DNA of 64,000 nucleotides from NCBI GenBank assembly GCA_037952775.1, contig JBANAY010000003.1:36766001-36830000 (forward strand), given 5' to 3'. Position 1 is the first letter of the stretch; each line of letters begins with the position of its first letter. A program made the position numbers and the translations under genes. Source of the stretch: Clonostachys chloroleuca. Its lineage: Eukaryota > Ascomycota > Sordariomycetes > Hypocreales > Bionectriaceae. Shown here piece after piece: positions 11,136-21,703 of this stretch. The notes beneath the pieces were generated by a model, which saw only the letters and a program-made list of their open reading frames with translations, had not been told where the DNA came from and did no database searches.

Positions 11136-14100
11136 ATGGCTTCATCGTCCAAGGAAGGTCCCCAACTTGCTCAAGTTGCCCGGGCACTTAACGCCGTGGC
11201 AGCTCAGCGACGCAATACCAGGGCCAACAACATTGGCCTGTTGGATCTCATCAAGGGTAAATCAACCCCAAAGCACGAAACGGAGCATTCTCGTTTAAAT
11301 AATAGCTGGAGCAACACTAACTTTCACCTGCGTCAACGCGGGTCCTTAGGAATTCAAGATGAACGTGAAGCTAACTCATCTTCCGCTCCATCATTTTCAA
11401 AGGCTTCCAGCAGTGAATCGAAAGAGGGCAGTGATTCGCTTCGAATGGGAGTCATAGTCGTCAAGAGTGCTCAAACCCAAACTGATGGCCCGGCTCTCAC
11501 CCCTCTTCTCCCATGTTTGACGAGTGCTCTTCCCCCGGTGGCTCGTCGTGACTTCACGTCAGTCCGCCTGCACCAAGACGTGGTTGGTGGTGGGAAAGTT
11601 GCATTCGAACTTATCGAGGCGGATCCGAACTCTTGTGTGGATTTTTCAGGAAATGATCAGAAAATTCGACATCTGTAAGTCTAGCTGTTTTGCTTTCTTG
11701 ATTCATCTCTTCCTGTGACCGTGCCTAAGCTAACATAAATTGTTAAGCAATGTTATGAGAGATGTCATGGACTTTCATGAATTTAAGGTAATTCGTCTCC
11801 GCTGCTTCTTCAGTTCGTAAACTAACTCCCAAGTTTAGATCCTTGCTTTGAAAAAAGGCAATCTGACTTCAGACCGCAACGACCACTTAGCCGTTTCGAC
11901 AGTCTTGCAGGCAGTAGAGAGCAAGATGTTTTTGAAAAACAACGGCACCTGGTATATGAAACCGGGAACCCTACTGCGTTGTGACGTTGACCACAAGGGA
12001 ACAATCATCGCGTCTGCCACTTTCATTTCGGTCCCTTACGTCCGAAGTGATTCCGTTCACGAATCGTCTGACATCCCAGATCGCAAAGGGGTCTGCGTGC
12101 CACGTCGACTTGATGAAATTATTCATCTCCGTGACAGTTTGCTCGCAAGTGAGATGTCCCAGGCGTGTGAGGGTCTTTGGGTTGGGGAGACTTGGATGGT
12201 TATGCTCAACGATAGTACGTACCCACTCTTCATACATGTCGTCTACTGTGACACGCTAACATCAGATTGTAGCCGGGATCCTTACTTATGGCGGGAAACC
12301 TTGCCAAGATTCGCTGGTCAACAATATCGAAATCAAGAAGGAGTTCACGGCCAACAGCCCCGATCAGCGCATGGTCCAGGTCACTGAACAGAACGGACTG
12401 CAATTCCAGATCCCCGTCGCACAGTGCTCGTCTCTCTTCGTAAGTAGGGAAGCTGGCAAAGTCAATGTTCAACACTAACTCCTTCATCATAGATAATGGA
12501 AGCGGCTCTACAATATCAGCTGGAGGAAATGAAGCCTCGAACTGATCCGGATGAATGCGCCATCGCCTCGGAAAAGCCCAAGGATTTCAATATCGTGCGC
12601 ATGAACGGAGACCGACTGACATCAGTAGTCTGGTCCCACCTGGTGCATGCAGAGTCTCCTCTTCTTCAAGTGAAGCTAGAGCAAAAGCCACCACGGTCTG
12701 ATGACAGCGAGTCAGATCTTATGGTAACTTATAACAACTATGACAACCCAGCGCCAGAGGGCCGTCGAGTTTCGGACCATACCGCGGAATGGATTCGCCA
12801 ACAGTCTCTAGAGATGCACAATGAGCATGCCTCGCAGAGTATTGGATCGTCTTTTGAAGATGTCGATTTCGCTCAGGTTGCTAGCAGCATCTCGGATGAC
12901 CAAGACGAAGGTGAGCTTGCCCTTTGACGCTTGGCAGCCCTCAAGACTTAATTATTGACCATGTTCAGCAGATTCAGAGTTTGACTTTTTGGACCTAGAT
13001 GCAGCCTCTCCTCCCGTTTTCACCTGGGGCTCAACTGATGAGAACAGGGACGACATGAGGTTCAGCATCGAATTCCGCCTAGTTTTTTCTGAGATCTATC
13101 TCAACGAGCTCTTTTCTCATGGCGAACTTGGTCCGCAAGAGGACGTCTTGGGTGCCGCCACCGGCAGCACCAGATGCACTTTGAACATGCTCAAACAAGA
13201 AGTAGAGGAACTCATGGATCTGCTCTCAAATGCCACCGGTGAGAATGACGCAAGGTTCAAAGACCAGGCGCTGCTTCTCGACTATCACGACTTCTGCATG
13301 GCTGCGGTCCGCTTCCTTGAGGCGTTTATTCCCAACAACTGTTCCACTCCGGGTCTCCACATGCTATTCAATGCTCTTTACAAAGGGTTCAAGGTAAGAA
13401 TGACAGCCTGTCATCTCAAATATCGAGCAACTTTGTTCAAGCCAGCATGCTAACCACCCGGCTTAGGCCCCCGAATTTTTCTTGAGGGCCCGATCCCATG
13501 CAAAGTATATTATTCTATACAAGGCAGGATCTGGCAACGCATTGGGGTCCAGGACCCGGAGGGGATCCCTTTGTCAAGATTGTCTGAATAAGACAATCTA
13601 TATGAATCTGACAGACGCGTTCGCTCATCTGCGAATGTGCCATTACGCGGAACTTCCTCCTGGTGACATGATGGATCGACATGTCACTGAGCTCGGTATA
13701 GCTGCTGAGAAAGATTTGGACGAATGGAACGCCCGGATTGTCAAACAGGGCCGAGATCTGGTGGTAAAACTCGCACACGAGGCCGGCGAGATTCAATATG
13801 CCGCCATCTATACTGACCTGGTTCATCACCCACCTTGGGAGAGTCTCACTGATCTTCTCAACTCATTCATCAAGGCCGTGTCCTCGATGTTTTCGCTCTC
13901 CTTCGCCCTCGACGGGACATCCGCATTCTATCACGTTACCGTCCATGAGAATGAAGAGGATAATCTAGAGCTCGGCATGCGTCCCGTTCGTCTAATCGGC
14001 GCGATGGACAAATCCGGTCAAGAAGCCCTGAAGACACTCAAAAAAGTACAAGTCCCCCTGGCCGCTCAGATAAACAAGGTCCAGTCTGAGGATCTCGTCA

Positions 14101-14753
14101 AGCTGTTTGCTCCCGTTGGGGTTCACGAGTTGGCCGCACAGATGGTCTGCAACTTGCTGACTGCTCCGGTTCATGTCAGCCCCGATGCCGTCGAGCCCTA
14201 CCAGATTGTCAAGGAGTGGCAGCAGCAGCTGCTCACCAAGATGCGCCTCTTCGCCCATTCGAAGAACACGCCCAATGAGCATGCAACCTGTACACAGGCG
14301 CCGGGATTCCGACTCCAGGAGTACATTCTTGGAGAAGCAGAGGACGAGCTCCAGGATCTGCCGAAGACAATCACATCCAGCCCCCAAGAGGTCAATGAGC
14401 GCCGCCTCAAGATCGTCCTTGGTCTTTTCGGCGTCGCGGGCAATGAGAACGTGCTCATCTTCGAGACTACCTGGGGCTTAATCTACGGCATCTTCCTATT
14501 TGGCAACGGTTATTATTTTCTTCGTGACACCCTGGGTGGGATATACCCTCTGGAGTATACGGAGCAGTATACGCCGCTCGCGACGACGCCGGCGATCATC
14601 AGCGGCTTCGAGTACATTGGTGTGTTCTTGATGGCCATTGCTCTGCCATGGTATTACTTGAAGTGGTTTGAAACAGATGATGAGGAAAGCATCTCGAAGT
14701 GGGGAGGCAGAAAAGTGGTAACGCCCGCCAGCTCGACGATGAGAAGAACCTAG
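11136..14753 (+). CDS. Seven-exon orphan protein, about 1082 aa, with C-terminal membrane segments
   Basis: Exons 11136-11674, 11748-11787, 11839-12214, 12273-12439, 12493-12910, 12972-13393 and 13467-14753 join without a stop, giving about 1082 residues. The ATG at 11136 starts a low-complexity N-terminus (MASSSKEGPQ). A block with TLLRCDVDHKG and SATFISVPY near residue 250 recalls a motif of large fungal membrane and HET-associated proteins, but I do not recognise a named family. A Ser/Asp-rich linker follows. A CQDC...HLRMCH pattern near 690-712 could bind zinc. Two hydrophobic stretches near 983-1003 and 1031-1052, the second ending in LPWYYLKWFE, suggest a membrane anchor with a short cytoplasmic tail. 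All six introns have canonical or AAG borders. Unlike its two upstream neighbours it appears intact. Its function is unknown. Confidence 0.7.
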
Positions 14754-16459
14754 GGTTCGAAAAGTAATCTGCTCAATTTTGGGGCGTTCATCATGTAGAA
14801 TAACTAAAATACGAACATTCAAGGCCTATAGGTAGGACCAAAGGATAACAGGAGCCAATAGGGCAATCATGGATCGGCGTATCCCAATTCAATGATTTCA
14901 TACTACAAACATCTCCGTTCGGCTGTTCTATATTATAGTGTTTCTCAGACAAAGAACGCAAGAATAACAAACAAAGGTATAGGGTAGGATTCTTGATGCG
15001 GCGATATTTCCGCTCGGCTGACGATAAATCCGCTTGTCACTCACTGACAACATTAAGTCTGTTGGTTTCAATGCCGCCCTGGGCCTGGGGCTATTTCAAG
15101 CATCATCTCGCAAAACCGAGGGACCCATGGACGTCAAGCTAGAGGTATAACCTTGTTGGACTTTAGATTGCAACTCCCCAGAGGCTGATGTGATGGTAGG
15201 GCCAGAAGAGCGGGGCTGGAGAGAGCCATCCAGCACAGCCCCCCTGGAGCCAATCGATCGTCTGTACGCTGATCAGTCGAGATGAGAAGGGGTTTAAGGG
15301 GCCCAAGAATAGCTGGACGTGGTTCTGCCATTAATTAGTGTCAGCCATTTTCTGTCTCACAGCAAACTGTGTGCTCTCGTGCAGAATATGACTCTTGTCT
15401 TCTCCGTTCCACCGTCTTCACTGAGTCGGTGAAAGAGTTGAAAGCAGCTCTGGATCAGGGGCATCATTGATCCACCGTAGACCTTGCAGGTGAGCTGCAT
15501 CAGGTATCACTGCTGACAGCAGGCCCAACGACCGTCAGCACTACCCAGGCTCGTTCCCATTGAAGTGACGGATTTGAACACGGAAATGGTGCAATTGGAC
15601 TTTACTTTGCCCCATAGACTTGGCTTGAAATCATGATAATTTGATCCTTGCTACGTTGGCTTAGATCTGGCGAAAGGCATCTTTGCCAACATGCTAGGGC
15701 TGGATCGAACTTCAGAGCAAGCACCAGAGGAGCCAGACTGAGAGGCCTGTCGATCTATTTTTACCGCTACAGGGCAATAGTCAACCAACACTGAGCCTGC
15801 GCCCCAATTGGCCGCCAATCAGCCCAGAAATGGGGGCCAGTCCAATGTCCCCCTGCCTACCACAGCACCTGACCAGGATGGTGTTCCTCCTAGTCATTCA
15901 GCCCACTGCGCTAAGCAATTAAGCAGCCTTACTGCCAGTAAGCATGAGCTGCTGTTCCGGTGTGGGAGTCCTCGGACCAGCTGAAATGAGCTTCCGAGCT
16001 TCACCCCCTTGCTCGACGAATCTTGCCTGATGCGGAACCCAACCTGCCAGCCAACACACACTGCACCCACCGCAGGCATTGAAACGGCGGCTTTAGGTCA
16101 AAGGTCCAGGAAGATGCGACCTAAAGTCGCTGTCTCAATGGATCCCAGGCCAAGCCCCAAGGCTGACCAACTCATCGCCTGCAAAGAACCTGGAAGCCAT
16201 TGTCTGCTCCACACAGCCCCAGCGGCCCTGCTCAAAGCTTTTCTCGCTCGCAGGCATGGCTGTCAGCATGGAGGCTAACAGGCGGCGTTCAATAAGTATC
16301 CCTAGCCTTCCCTCCCAATCCTCAGTTCGTGGCTTGCCTCTGATTCTGACCCGTCAGGCCGTGGTCAAACAGTCCCTTCCTCCCATTCGCCAAGCGGGAA
16401 TCAATCAAACCCTGCCGACACCGACGAGTTAATCACCGGTACCAGATTTGTCACCGAAG
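14754..16459. other. Long intergenic region (1.7 kb), putative promoter of the next gene
   Basis: No open frame with coding character was found. It contains an imperfect inverted repeat at 16087-16130 and pyrimidine-rich tracts approaching the ATG at 16460. The unusual length suggests an extended regulatory region or an unrecognised non-coding transcript. Confidence 0.4.
16087..16130. repeat. Inverted repeat, 13-bp arms
   Basis: Left arm gcggctttaggtc (16087-16099) pairs with gacctaaagtcgc (16118-16130) around an 18-bp loop, with a single G:T-type mismatch. It lies 330 bp upstream of the next ATG. It could be a dimeric regulator site or an RNA hairpin. Confidence 0.6.
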
Positions 16460-17107
16460 ATGGCGTCGTCCCGCAGCTACTTCCTGTCGCACCTGCTGAT
16501 GCTCCTCTGGGCTCTTCCCTATGCCTACGGTGCCGCCCTCCCCTTCCTCACGGGTGAAGATGACCTAGTCTCGCTGGCCATCCGGGAAACGAAGACGAAG
16601 ACGAAGAGCAAGAGCACCACCGAGAAGTCGCACGTCAAGGGCACGGACAAGAACAAGAAGACAAAGTCCAAGACGGAGACGAACCACAACAGCAGCAGCA
16701 AGTCCAAGGGCAAGGGCAACACCGTCAACGTCAACGTCTCCAAGCCCAAGAATCGCGGCGGCGGCGTGAAGCTCACCACCACCCAGATCATCATCATCGT
16801 CGTCTCCATCGTCGTCGCCATCGCCCTCATCGCCTTCATCGTCTTCTTCGTCGTGCCCAAGCTCAAGAAGCGGTCCGCCCTCAAGAAGCAGCGCGCCCAG
16901 CAGAAGGAGTTTGAGGAGAAGAACCCCTCGCCCGAGGAGAAGCTCATGAACGACTCCGACGACGAGCAGAGCTACCAGCCGGCTCAGTCCAGCATTCACC
17001 CTGCCTACAGAGATCAGAACCCGCAGGAGGGTCAGCAGCAGCAGACCTGGGCTCCCCCTGCAGGCCCCCCTCCTCCCGGCTTCTTGCCTCCGGCATACAA
17101 GCAGTAG
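16460..17107 (+). CDS. Lys-rich single-pass membrane protein with PPxY tail
   Basis: This is an intronless 215-residue gene. A signal peptide (LLMLLWALPYAYGAALP) is followed by an ectodomain of about 75 residues very rich in Lys, Ser and Thr (KTKTKSKSTTEKS), then a 26-residue helix of Ile, Val and Ala (TTQIIIIVVSIVVAIALIAF), a basic stop-transfer stretch (KLKKRSALKKQR), and an acidic then proline-rich cytoplasmic tail ending PPPPGFLPPAYKQ. The LPPAY element is a PPxY motif, the usual docking site for WW domains of Rsp5/Nedd4 ubiquitin ligases. The start at ATG 16460 is preferred because it opens directly into the signal peptide. Third codon positions are strongly G/C, suggesting good expression. 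No enzymatic domain is present. A surface sensor or a Rsp5-regulated trafficking protein is possible; this is inference. Confidence 0.8.
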   Translation: MASSRSYFLSHLLMLLWALPYAYGAALPFLTGEDDLVSLAIRETKTKTKSKSTTEKSHVKGTDKNKKTKSKTETNHNSSSKSKGKGNTVNVNVSKPKNRGGGVKLTTTQIIIIVVSIVVAIALIAFIVFFVVPKLKKRSALKKQRAQQKEFEEKNPSPEEKLMNDSDDEQSYQPAQSSIHPAYRDQNPQEGQQQQTWAPPAGPPPPGFLPPAYKQ

Positions 17108-18241
17108 TTTCATGTCGTGACCGGAGATCGCCAGAAGCTCTACTGTTGAGACCCCTTTAACTTGGCCGACCCCTTCTGCTGGCCTAGAATATACCACAAA
17201 GTTACCTGTCTTGAGTTTATTGTAACCCTGGAGAAGAGGTCCCGGATCTCACATCCTGTTCGCCAAGGGGCAGTTTGAGCCATTGGGGTGGAAATAGTCT
17301 CTTTATGTTAGATTTTATTATGATGTATGTGTGCGAATACTTTGAATTTGATATAGGCTGGGATGAATTCAAAAATAAATGCCTTGGATACACCTATTCT
17401 ATCTCTTCCGAGGAGGTCATCGGAGCACTTCATTCGTATCCTGTGATTCCTGGCTTAGTTATCGACCCTGCATCCATCTCTCCAAACACACAATCCTATG
17501 AAACTACTCCATGTTGTCTCTTTCTACTCATCTCAACACAGCCAATTGCCGACGCGTGCAGCATCTAAACACGAGTAACACCTTTCCCTTCGTTCTAACG
17601 CAGCGCCAGCTCATCACCAATTTGCCGAATGGTCCTGGTCGCTTTGGGGCCACCAAGCCACGATACACTTTTGACTCCAAGCTCACCATCTGCCTCGTAT
17701 ATCAGCCTTCTGATACCACACATCGAGGTGCTGCTGGGCATCTTTGCAAGTGCGGGAACATCCAGGGGCTAGCCCAGAGACCACTCATTGGAGTGGGAGA
17801 AATCACCCATGCTATGCAGAATGACGACAGCGTTTTCTGCCGGTAGAGGGACTCTGGGGCGCAATAAAGTTTCATTTTTAGGTCTAATGGCCGTTACAAC
17901 AATATCATCGGCCAGGGAGATCAGCCATATGGGCGGGGGAAACGGCGGCCGAATAAAGTGGAGCCGATCGGACCAACGGTGGAGTTTGCGGGCGAAGACA
18001 GTCGACGACAACACCATGAACCATTTAGAGCCTGCAACGGTGAGTGAGCTTATTGAGTTCCGCCGCAGGCTGTGAATTAGGTTTGCCAACTTCAAAAAAC
18101 GGGCCACCGCTAAAGTCCGTACCACAAAGTATAAAACATATCCTACTCCCCTACCGGAATGACCGTCCTTCTCATCAAGATATCAAAGCATCCTACACTG
18201 CCCAACAATAACAACCACTTTCTACTTTCACCTCACCCACC
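17108..18241. other. Intergenic, holds the promoter of the aldo-keto reductase
   Basis: An AT-rich 3' flank follows the membrane protein. A frame at 17275-17568 has no motif and is not supported. The last 115 bp contain a TATA box and C/T-rich leader before the ATG at 18242. Confidence 0.5.
18130..18136 (+). promoter_or_regulatory. TATA box of the aldo-keto reductase gene
   Basis: tataaaa lies about 110 bp before the ATG, followed by a pyrimidine-rich leader with CACC just before the start. Confidence 0.5.
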
Positions 18242-19347
18242 ATGTCTGCCAAATCGGGAATTGAGCTTCGACCGCTGGGAAAGAATGGTCCCCTCGTTCC
18301 TCGTATCGGCCTCGGATGCGTCCCGCTAGGAGGCGGCGCATACGGCGTCGCACTTTCTGATGAGGAGCGCCTGGCTCTCTTGGATGAAGCCTACAACATC
18401 GGCACAAGGTTCTGGGACACTGGTGAGCTCCTCCCGATTCGTCCTTAACCCTCTTTTCCATCGTTGTGACTTCTGCTGACCATAGCACAGCGGACGAGTA
18501 TGCCGACGCCGAGGACGTCCTGGGCAAGTGGTTCCGCGCAAACCCCGAGAAGCGCAAGGACATCACCCTTGCCACCAAGTTCGCCATCCGGCCTGGGGAA
18601 GGGGGACGTTCCAAATTCACCGTTGACTCTTCGCCGGAGTACTGCCGTGAGGCCATTGAGAAATCACTCTCAAGACTCGGCGTGTCATATGTTGACATCT
18701 ACTACATTCACCGCCTCGATAAGGTGACACCGATTGAGAAGACGATGGAAACTCTCGTTGAGCTGAAGAACCAGGGCAAGATCAGGCACATTGGTCTCAG
18801 CGAGTGCAGCGCATCCAGTCTCCGCCGAGGTCATGCCGTCCACCCCGTTTCTTGCATTCAGCTCGAGTACAGCCTCTTTTGCAGGGCCCTTGAATCGCCC
18901 CAGACCCCGCTTCTGGAGACGGCTCGCGAGCTCGGTGTGGCGGTGGTAGCGTACGGCCCGCTGAACTCAGGATTATTGTCCGGGGCCATCCGCTCCCGTG
19001 AGGATATCTCGAAGCCTGGAGATTTGCGTGGCTTCGTTCCTGCGCTTAGCGAGGAAAACCTATCCAACAACGTGGGCATTGTTGAGAAGATCTCGGAGAT
19101 TGCCAAAGATGTCGGCGCGACCAGCAGCCAACTGGCTCTGGCTTGGCTCCTTGCACAGGGCGACGATATTTTCCCCATCCCTGGAACGACCAAGATCCAC
19201 CGCCTCAAAGAGAATACAGCGAGCATGTCGATTTCTCTTTCCAGCGAGCAAAATCAGAAACTTCGAGAGCTGGCAAGTAAATTTGCGGGACAGAGGGTTC
19301 AAGAGCTGTTGGGTCATGCCTTTGGGGACAGTGCTCCATTGCAGTAA
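18242..19347 (+). CDS. Aldo-keto reductase (YakC/AKR13-like)
   Basis: Two exons, 18242-18422 and 18491-19347, join in phase to give 345 aa, normal for a monomeric (alpha/beta)8 NADPH-dependent aldo-keto reductase. The catalytic tetrad is visible: Asp in FWDTADEY, Tyr four to five residues later, Lys in LATKFA and His in YYIHRLD. The LGxNGPLVPRIGLGCVPLG opening and the late IPGTTKIHRLKEN segment, which binds the cofactor phosphate, are typical of the YakC group. The substrate cannot be deduced. The start ATG sits in a CACCATG context. The gene is convergent with the Zn2Cys6 factor downstream, with 242 bp between the stops, so the two share no promoter. Cytosolic; no targeting signal was seen. 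Confidence 0.9.
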
Positions 19348-19589
19348 ATAAGGTTCATCTTGGAAATTAGAATTATCATGATAGATAGCTTCTGGTATTC
19401 AGATAATTGTTGAAAAATCCGAAAGATTCGATCGAATACTGTTTTAGTTGAACACTACTAAAGCCTAGCTAGTAAACGTGTCACCAAGTCTGAGTGTATT
19501 GAGATAAAATCCTCGAGTGAATCTTCGACTCCAGGTGGACATACTGTATCTCTCAGTTGAAAGAAATTGAATTGGAATGGAGCTACTTT

Positions 19590-21257
19590 TCAAAGACTCA
19601 AAGATTCGATTTCACGACCTGCCAGTTCAGATGATATCGGTACAAGGCTCATGGTGCCGAAATAAGGTAACGTAAATCGCAGGGCATCTTCAGTCGTCAT
19701 AGAGAACATATAATTGGTTCCACCGACTGCATTTGATTCAATGGCGAGCAAACTTTGAACAATCGATCGTTCTGATTGTGGTCTTGAGAGGACTTCGAAC
19801 AGATCAAGTGAATCTCGTATAAGATCTATGTCTTGTGGTCGTAGATGCTCCAACGCGTTATCAGTGCTATCCCGATGACCATCGATGTGTGCCAGGAGAA
19901 GCCCGATGGAAGCCGAGACCGCCTTGGAATCGGCACCGCGGTATAGTCCACCGCCATGATATTTCCGTATGAGTAGGAAGCGCGAGAGGACCTGACGACA
20001 TGAGGAGGCCAACACTGTTCTCGAGTACAAGTTTGTCCCAAGGTTTACAGGGCAGAAGAGATCTAGCATGATAGGTGGCTGATGGAGTTGCGTAAGTATC
20101 CAGTAGTGATTTACCTGAGAGATTAGCTTCATGGTTTCTTTCATTGCCTCCTCCTCCGAGAGGGCTGATAGTGATTTCTTTGTTGACGCTGACCACCAGC
20201 CTGACGGAAGATCCTTCATCGCCTTCTTCATTATTTGGTCAATGCCTAGCGTCTCAGCCTGTATCGACTCTGGACTTCTGTCCATCATGCGCAAGTTTCG
20301 TTCAATAATTCGAGTAGCAGTTAAAACATGAATCTTTTCCAGTCGGGTAACGGGATCGACACTGTCAAGCGATCCGTAATTCATAATCCCAAAGTGCGTC
20401 ACGCCTAGTTCCAGGGACATGACGCGATCGCCAAATATAAGACGGCGAAGAATCGCGTTGTTCGTCCACCCTGCACGGTCGAGACCTAGAAGCTGAGCTA
20501 TCGACATGGCTCGGCGGCACCGGAGCCACGCTTCTTGTAGTTTCCCATCGTTGACGTAGTACATAGCCTCGAGCATCAGAGTTTCGATTCCGTCCGTGGA
20601 AGACACTAATGCGTCAATGGAGGAGACGCAGTGGGCTACTATTTGCGCGTACTTGGATGCATCCCATCCGGGGACGTCGGAGTCTTGTAGACGGAGGGCG
20701 AGGTGCATCAGCCTGCGGCCATACCAGATAGGTTGTGCCTCGAGAGGTGGAGGCTCTAACAGCGGGGCTGAACGAGCCCAGCCAGACCATTGGGGCATGC
20801 GGAAAGAGTTTCCGTGTGACAGGATGGAAATTGTATCTGAAGGAGAGGGCAAGACCGAATACAGATAGGTCGTGATGCTGAGCGAGGATCCTGAAGGCGA
20901 AGGAGGAATCGTGAGAGCGGCCGCACCGCCAATCGCCCCGTGTTGCTGCCTTCTCTGGTCGAGAAGCACACCAATTAGGTTCTCAACATGACATATACGC
21001 TCCGACACCTGCTCCGGGCCGGTCTGGGGTTCATACTCTTCCTGGCTCAGGCATGGTAGGCCCCGGCGCTGGCAAGACACACAGGCGGAGGACGACCCTG
21101 GCTTGAGTTCACAGCGGCGCTTCCGTCTCTTGCATTCCCAGCAGGAGAAGGTGCCTTTTCGAACCTTGCGGCGTCGGCTAGGGGGCGGTTGCGGCAGCGG
21201 CGTATCCATTTCCATTGGATCCTTATTGTGTCGCTGTGCGGAAGTACTGGTAAGCAT
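19590..21257 (-). CDS. Zn2Cys6 fungal transcription factor
   Basis: A single open frame of 555 aa. Near residues 38-66 is the binuclear zinc cluster, CWECKRRKRRC followed by CVSCQRRGLPC, preceded by a basic Arg/Lys stretch. A short linker and heptad-like region (HVENLIGVLLDQ) may dimerise. The remainder is the helical fungal middle-homology region, with a LEAMYYVNDGKLQEAWLRCRRA-type element that is characteristic of the family. No introns are needed. Targets are unknown; linkage to the adjacent aldo-keto reductase is the only hint. Two upstream Met codons (1 and 15) are possible starts; the first is reported. Confidence 0.9.
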   Translation of the reverse strand: MLTSTSAQRHNKDPMEMDTPLPQPPPSRRRKVRKGTFSCWECKRRKRRCELKPGSSSACVSCQRRGLPCLSQEEYEPQTGPEQVSERICHVENLIGVLLDQRRQQHGAIGGAAALTIPPSPSGSSLSITTYLYSVLPSPSDTISILSHGNSFRMPQWSGWARSAPLLEPPPLEAQPIWYGRRLMHLALRLQDSDVPGWDASKYAQIVAHCVSSIDALVSSTDGIETLMLEAMYYVNDGKLQEAWLRCRRAMSIAQLLGLDRAGWTNNAILRRLIFGDRVMSLELGVTHFGIMNYGSLDSVDPVTRLEKIHVLTATRIIERNLRMMDRSPESIQAETLGIDQIMKKAMKDLPSGWWSASTKKSLSALSEEEAMKETMKLISQVNHYWILTQLHQPPIMLDLFCPVNLGTNLYSRTVLASSCRQVLSRFLLIRKYHGGGLYRGADSKAVSASIGLLLAHIDGHRDSTDNALEHLRPQDIDLIRDSLDLFEVLSRPQSERSIVQSLLAIESNAVGGTNYMFSMTTEDALRFTLPYFGTMSLVPISSELAGREIESLSL

Positions 21258-21703
21258 GATGGATGCATTTGAGGATGCAACAAGATTGGCGGCGGAGCGT
21301 TTGAACGTTATGTCCGAAAAGTGGGCCTTCGCTAGTGGAGCTTTTCCGCACTACCTCAGAGAACATGGCAATTTCTTGTGAGCTATCGGCAAGCCGTCTC
21401 GATATCAAGCTTCAATTCATGGGAAAATGTACATATTCGCCTTCAGAGTTAGTATTTTACGGTGATAGCTTATGTGAATATCAACACTGCAACGGTAACA
21501 ATTACTACCTGGAAATGCTGGGCAACTAACCACATACAGGTACTTATCACGATATCGATTAGACTGAGAATACTATTCAGATAAAACACTATGGCATAAA
21601 CGTCCGAGTTGCGGCTTTAATTTTTTGGGGGGTGGTTCAGAACATCCAAAATCGGGTGTCTCTCTTTTCTTTCCGCCCCCTTGTACACCTAATGAAAGTT
21701 GGG

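Noticed and set aside
16525..17197. Two minus-strand frames opposite the PPxY membrane protein
   Set aside because: Repetitive antisense translation of Lys codons and Ile/Val helix codons; the plus strand has a coherent signal peptide, membrane helix and motif.
17275..17568. 97-codon frame after the membrane-protein gene
   Set aside because: No motif, poor start context, and it lies in an AT-rich 3' flank.
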